A stretch of DNA of 64,000 nucleotides from positions 1,550,001 to 1,614,000 of the forward strand of contig NZ_AP027055.1 of assembly GCF_027924905.1 (NCBI RefSeq). The letters run 5' to 3'. A program made the position numbers and the translations under genes. Position 1 is the first letter of the stretch. The number at the start of each line of letters is the position of its first letter. Origin of the DNA: Limnohabitans sp. INBF002 (GTDB taxonomy: Bacteria > Pseudomonadota > Gammaproteobacteria > Burkholderiales > Burkholderiaceae_C). Under the pieces are notes generated by a model, which had not been told where the DNA came from, did not search any database, and worked only from the letters and a program-made list of their open reading frames with translations. Positions 63,457 to 64,000 of the stretch are shown here, piece by piece.

Positions 63457-64000
63457 ATGGCCTTCAAAGACATTCAAATCCTGCGCATGAACTACTTGCG
63501 TGGGCCCAATATCTGGACTTACCGCCCCATCATCGAAGCGCTCATCGACTTGGGCGAGATGGAAGACCACCCCTCCAACAAAATTGACGGTTTCAATGAC
63601 CGCATCAACGCTTGGTTGCCCGGCTTGGTCGAACACCATTGCGGTGTGGGCCACCGTGGCGGCTTCTTGACCCGTTTGGTCGGCGGCACATGGATGGGCC
63701 ACATCATGGAGCACGTCTCCATCGAGTTGCAGCTCTTGGCCGGTGCGCGCGCTGAGTTTGGCAAGGCCCGTGAAATCAGCAAGCGCGGCATCTACAAGGT
63801 GGTGTTCCGTACCGAACACGAAGAACTGGGCCGCGAAAGCTTTTTGGCCGCTCGTGAACTCGTGATGGCCGCCGCCAACAACAAGCCTTTTGACATCGCA
63901 GCCACCGTCGAGCGTTTGAAGAAGATCGCCGACTTGCGTTGCTTAGGCCCCAGCACAGCCTGCATCGTCGATGCAGCGGTCGAACGCAAAACCCCCTTCA
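63457..64000 (+). CDS. cphA: Cyanophycin synthetase, N-terminal part (cut by window end)
   Basis: The first 181 residues of a cyanophycin synthetase run to the window edge. They read MAFKDIQILRMNYLRGPNIWTYRPIIEALIDLGEMEDHPSNKI, then WLPGLVEHHCGVGHRGGFLTRL, GTWMGHIMEHVSIELQLLAG and FDIAATVERLKKIADLRCLGPSTACIV. This is the normal N-terminal domain of CphA, which polymerises Asp and Arg into a storage polymer with ATP. The ATP-grasp and Mur-ligase-like domains lie outside. Whether it is the CphA1 or CphA2 form cannot be told. Confidence 0.9.
   Translation, partial: MAFKDIQILRMNYLRGPNIWTYRPIIEALIDLGEMEDHPSNKIDGFNDRINAWLPGLVEHHCGVGHRGGFLTRLVGGTWMGHIMEHVSIELQLLAGARAEFGKAREISKRGIYKVVFRTEHEELGRESFLAARELVMAAANNKPFDIAATVERLKKIADLRCLGPSTACIVDAAVERKTPF

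Noticed and set aside
1..64000. CRISPR arrays, insertion sequences or prophage
   Set aside because: No regularly spaced direct repeats, transposase, integrase or phage structural gene was seen on either strand.

Overview
The window looks like chromosomal DNA of a free-living betaproteobacterium of the Comamonadaceae (Limnohabitans/Rhodoferax-like; this placement is an inference). The basis is gene content typical of that group: a monomeric NADP isocitrate dehydrogenase, a cysI-DUF934-cysH-cysDN sulfate locus, a Bug-type solute receptor, cyanophycin genes with their DUF1854/ABC partners, and compact, often ATGA-overlapping operons. No phage, insertion sequence, integron or CRISPR array was seen. 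Apart from the very first and last genes, which run off the ends, almost every base lies in or next to an assignable gene, and no gene-free stretch exceeds 300 bases.

Layout: 1-2.2 kb holds a partial gene, a DUF2237 gene, a remnant of a SOUL haem-binding gene, a dihydroneopterin aldolase/pterin dehydratase fusion, a small membrane protein and a TTG-started DUF2256 zinc-ribbon gene. 2.2-5.4 kb has two different photolyase/cryptochrome genes in tandem. 5.4-7.6 kb is icd. 7.8-13.9 kb is assimilatory sulfate reduction (TauE-like exporter, cysI, DUF934, cysH, cysD, cysN), followed by a 7Fe ferredoxin and a ferredoxin-NADP reductase. 15.4-19.9 kb is a TPP riboswitch followed by two tandem TonB-dependent receptors, so these are probably receptors for thiamine or a thiamine compound. 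Then come tRNA-Asn(GUU) and a spermidine-synthase-like gene. 21-24.7 kb is a stress/oxygen-limitation-like cluster: CBS protein, Hsp20, an outer-membrane barrel, two phosphoribosyltransferases and a Crp/Fnr-like regulator. 24.7-28 kb carries capA, selD, a PhnA-like protein and arfB.

The most striking region is 28-53 kb. One long leftward transcription unit (badH, badI, aliB, aliA, badK, acyl-CoA dehydrogenase, gcdH, etfB, etfA, fused hydratase/dehydrogenase, thiolase) encodes a full set of steps from cyclohexanecarboxylate through pimeloyl-CoA and glutaryl-CoA to crotonyl-CoA and acetyl-CoA. A MarR-type badR-like regulator diverges from it. Beyond lies a rightward set: a PobR-like AraC regulator, an SDR, a ketosteroid-dehydrogenase-like flavoprotein, a NIPSNAP protein, a second SDR and a complete branched-chain-type ABC importer. 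An almost identical dyad operator (22 of 26 bases) sits both in the badH/badR gap and just before the second SDR. This suggests that one regulator joins ring degradation to uptake, and that the flavoprotein/SDR genes handle related alicyclic ring compounds.

The remaining 53-64 kb is a FKBP isomerase, grpE-dnaK-dnaJ behind a sigma-32-type promoter, a beta-CASP metallo-beta-lactamase protein, a lipid A phosphoethanolamine transferase, and a cyanophycin locus (DUF1854 and ABC exporter genes diverging from a cyanophycin synthetase gene cut by the window end).
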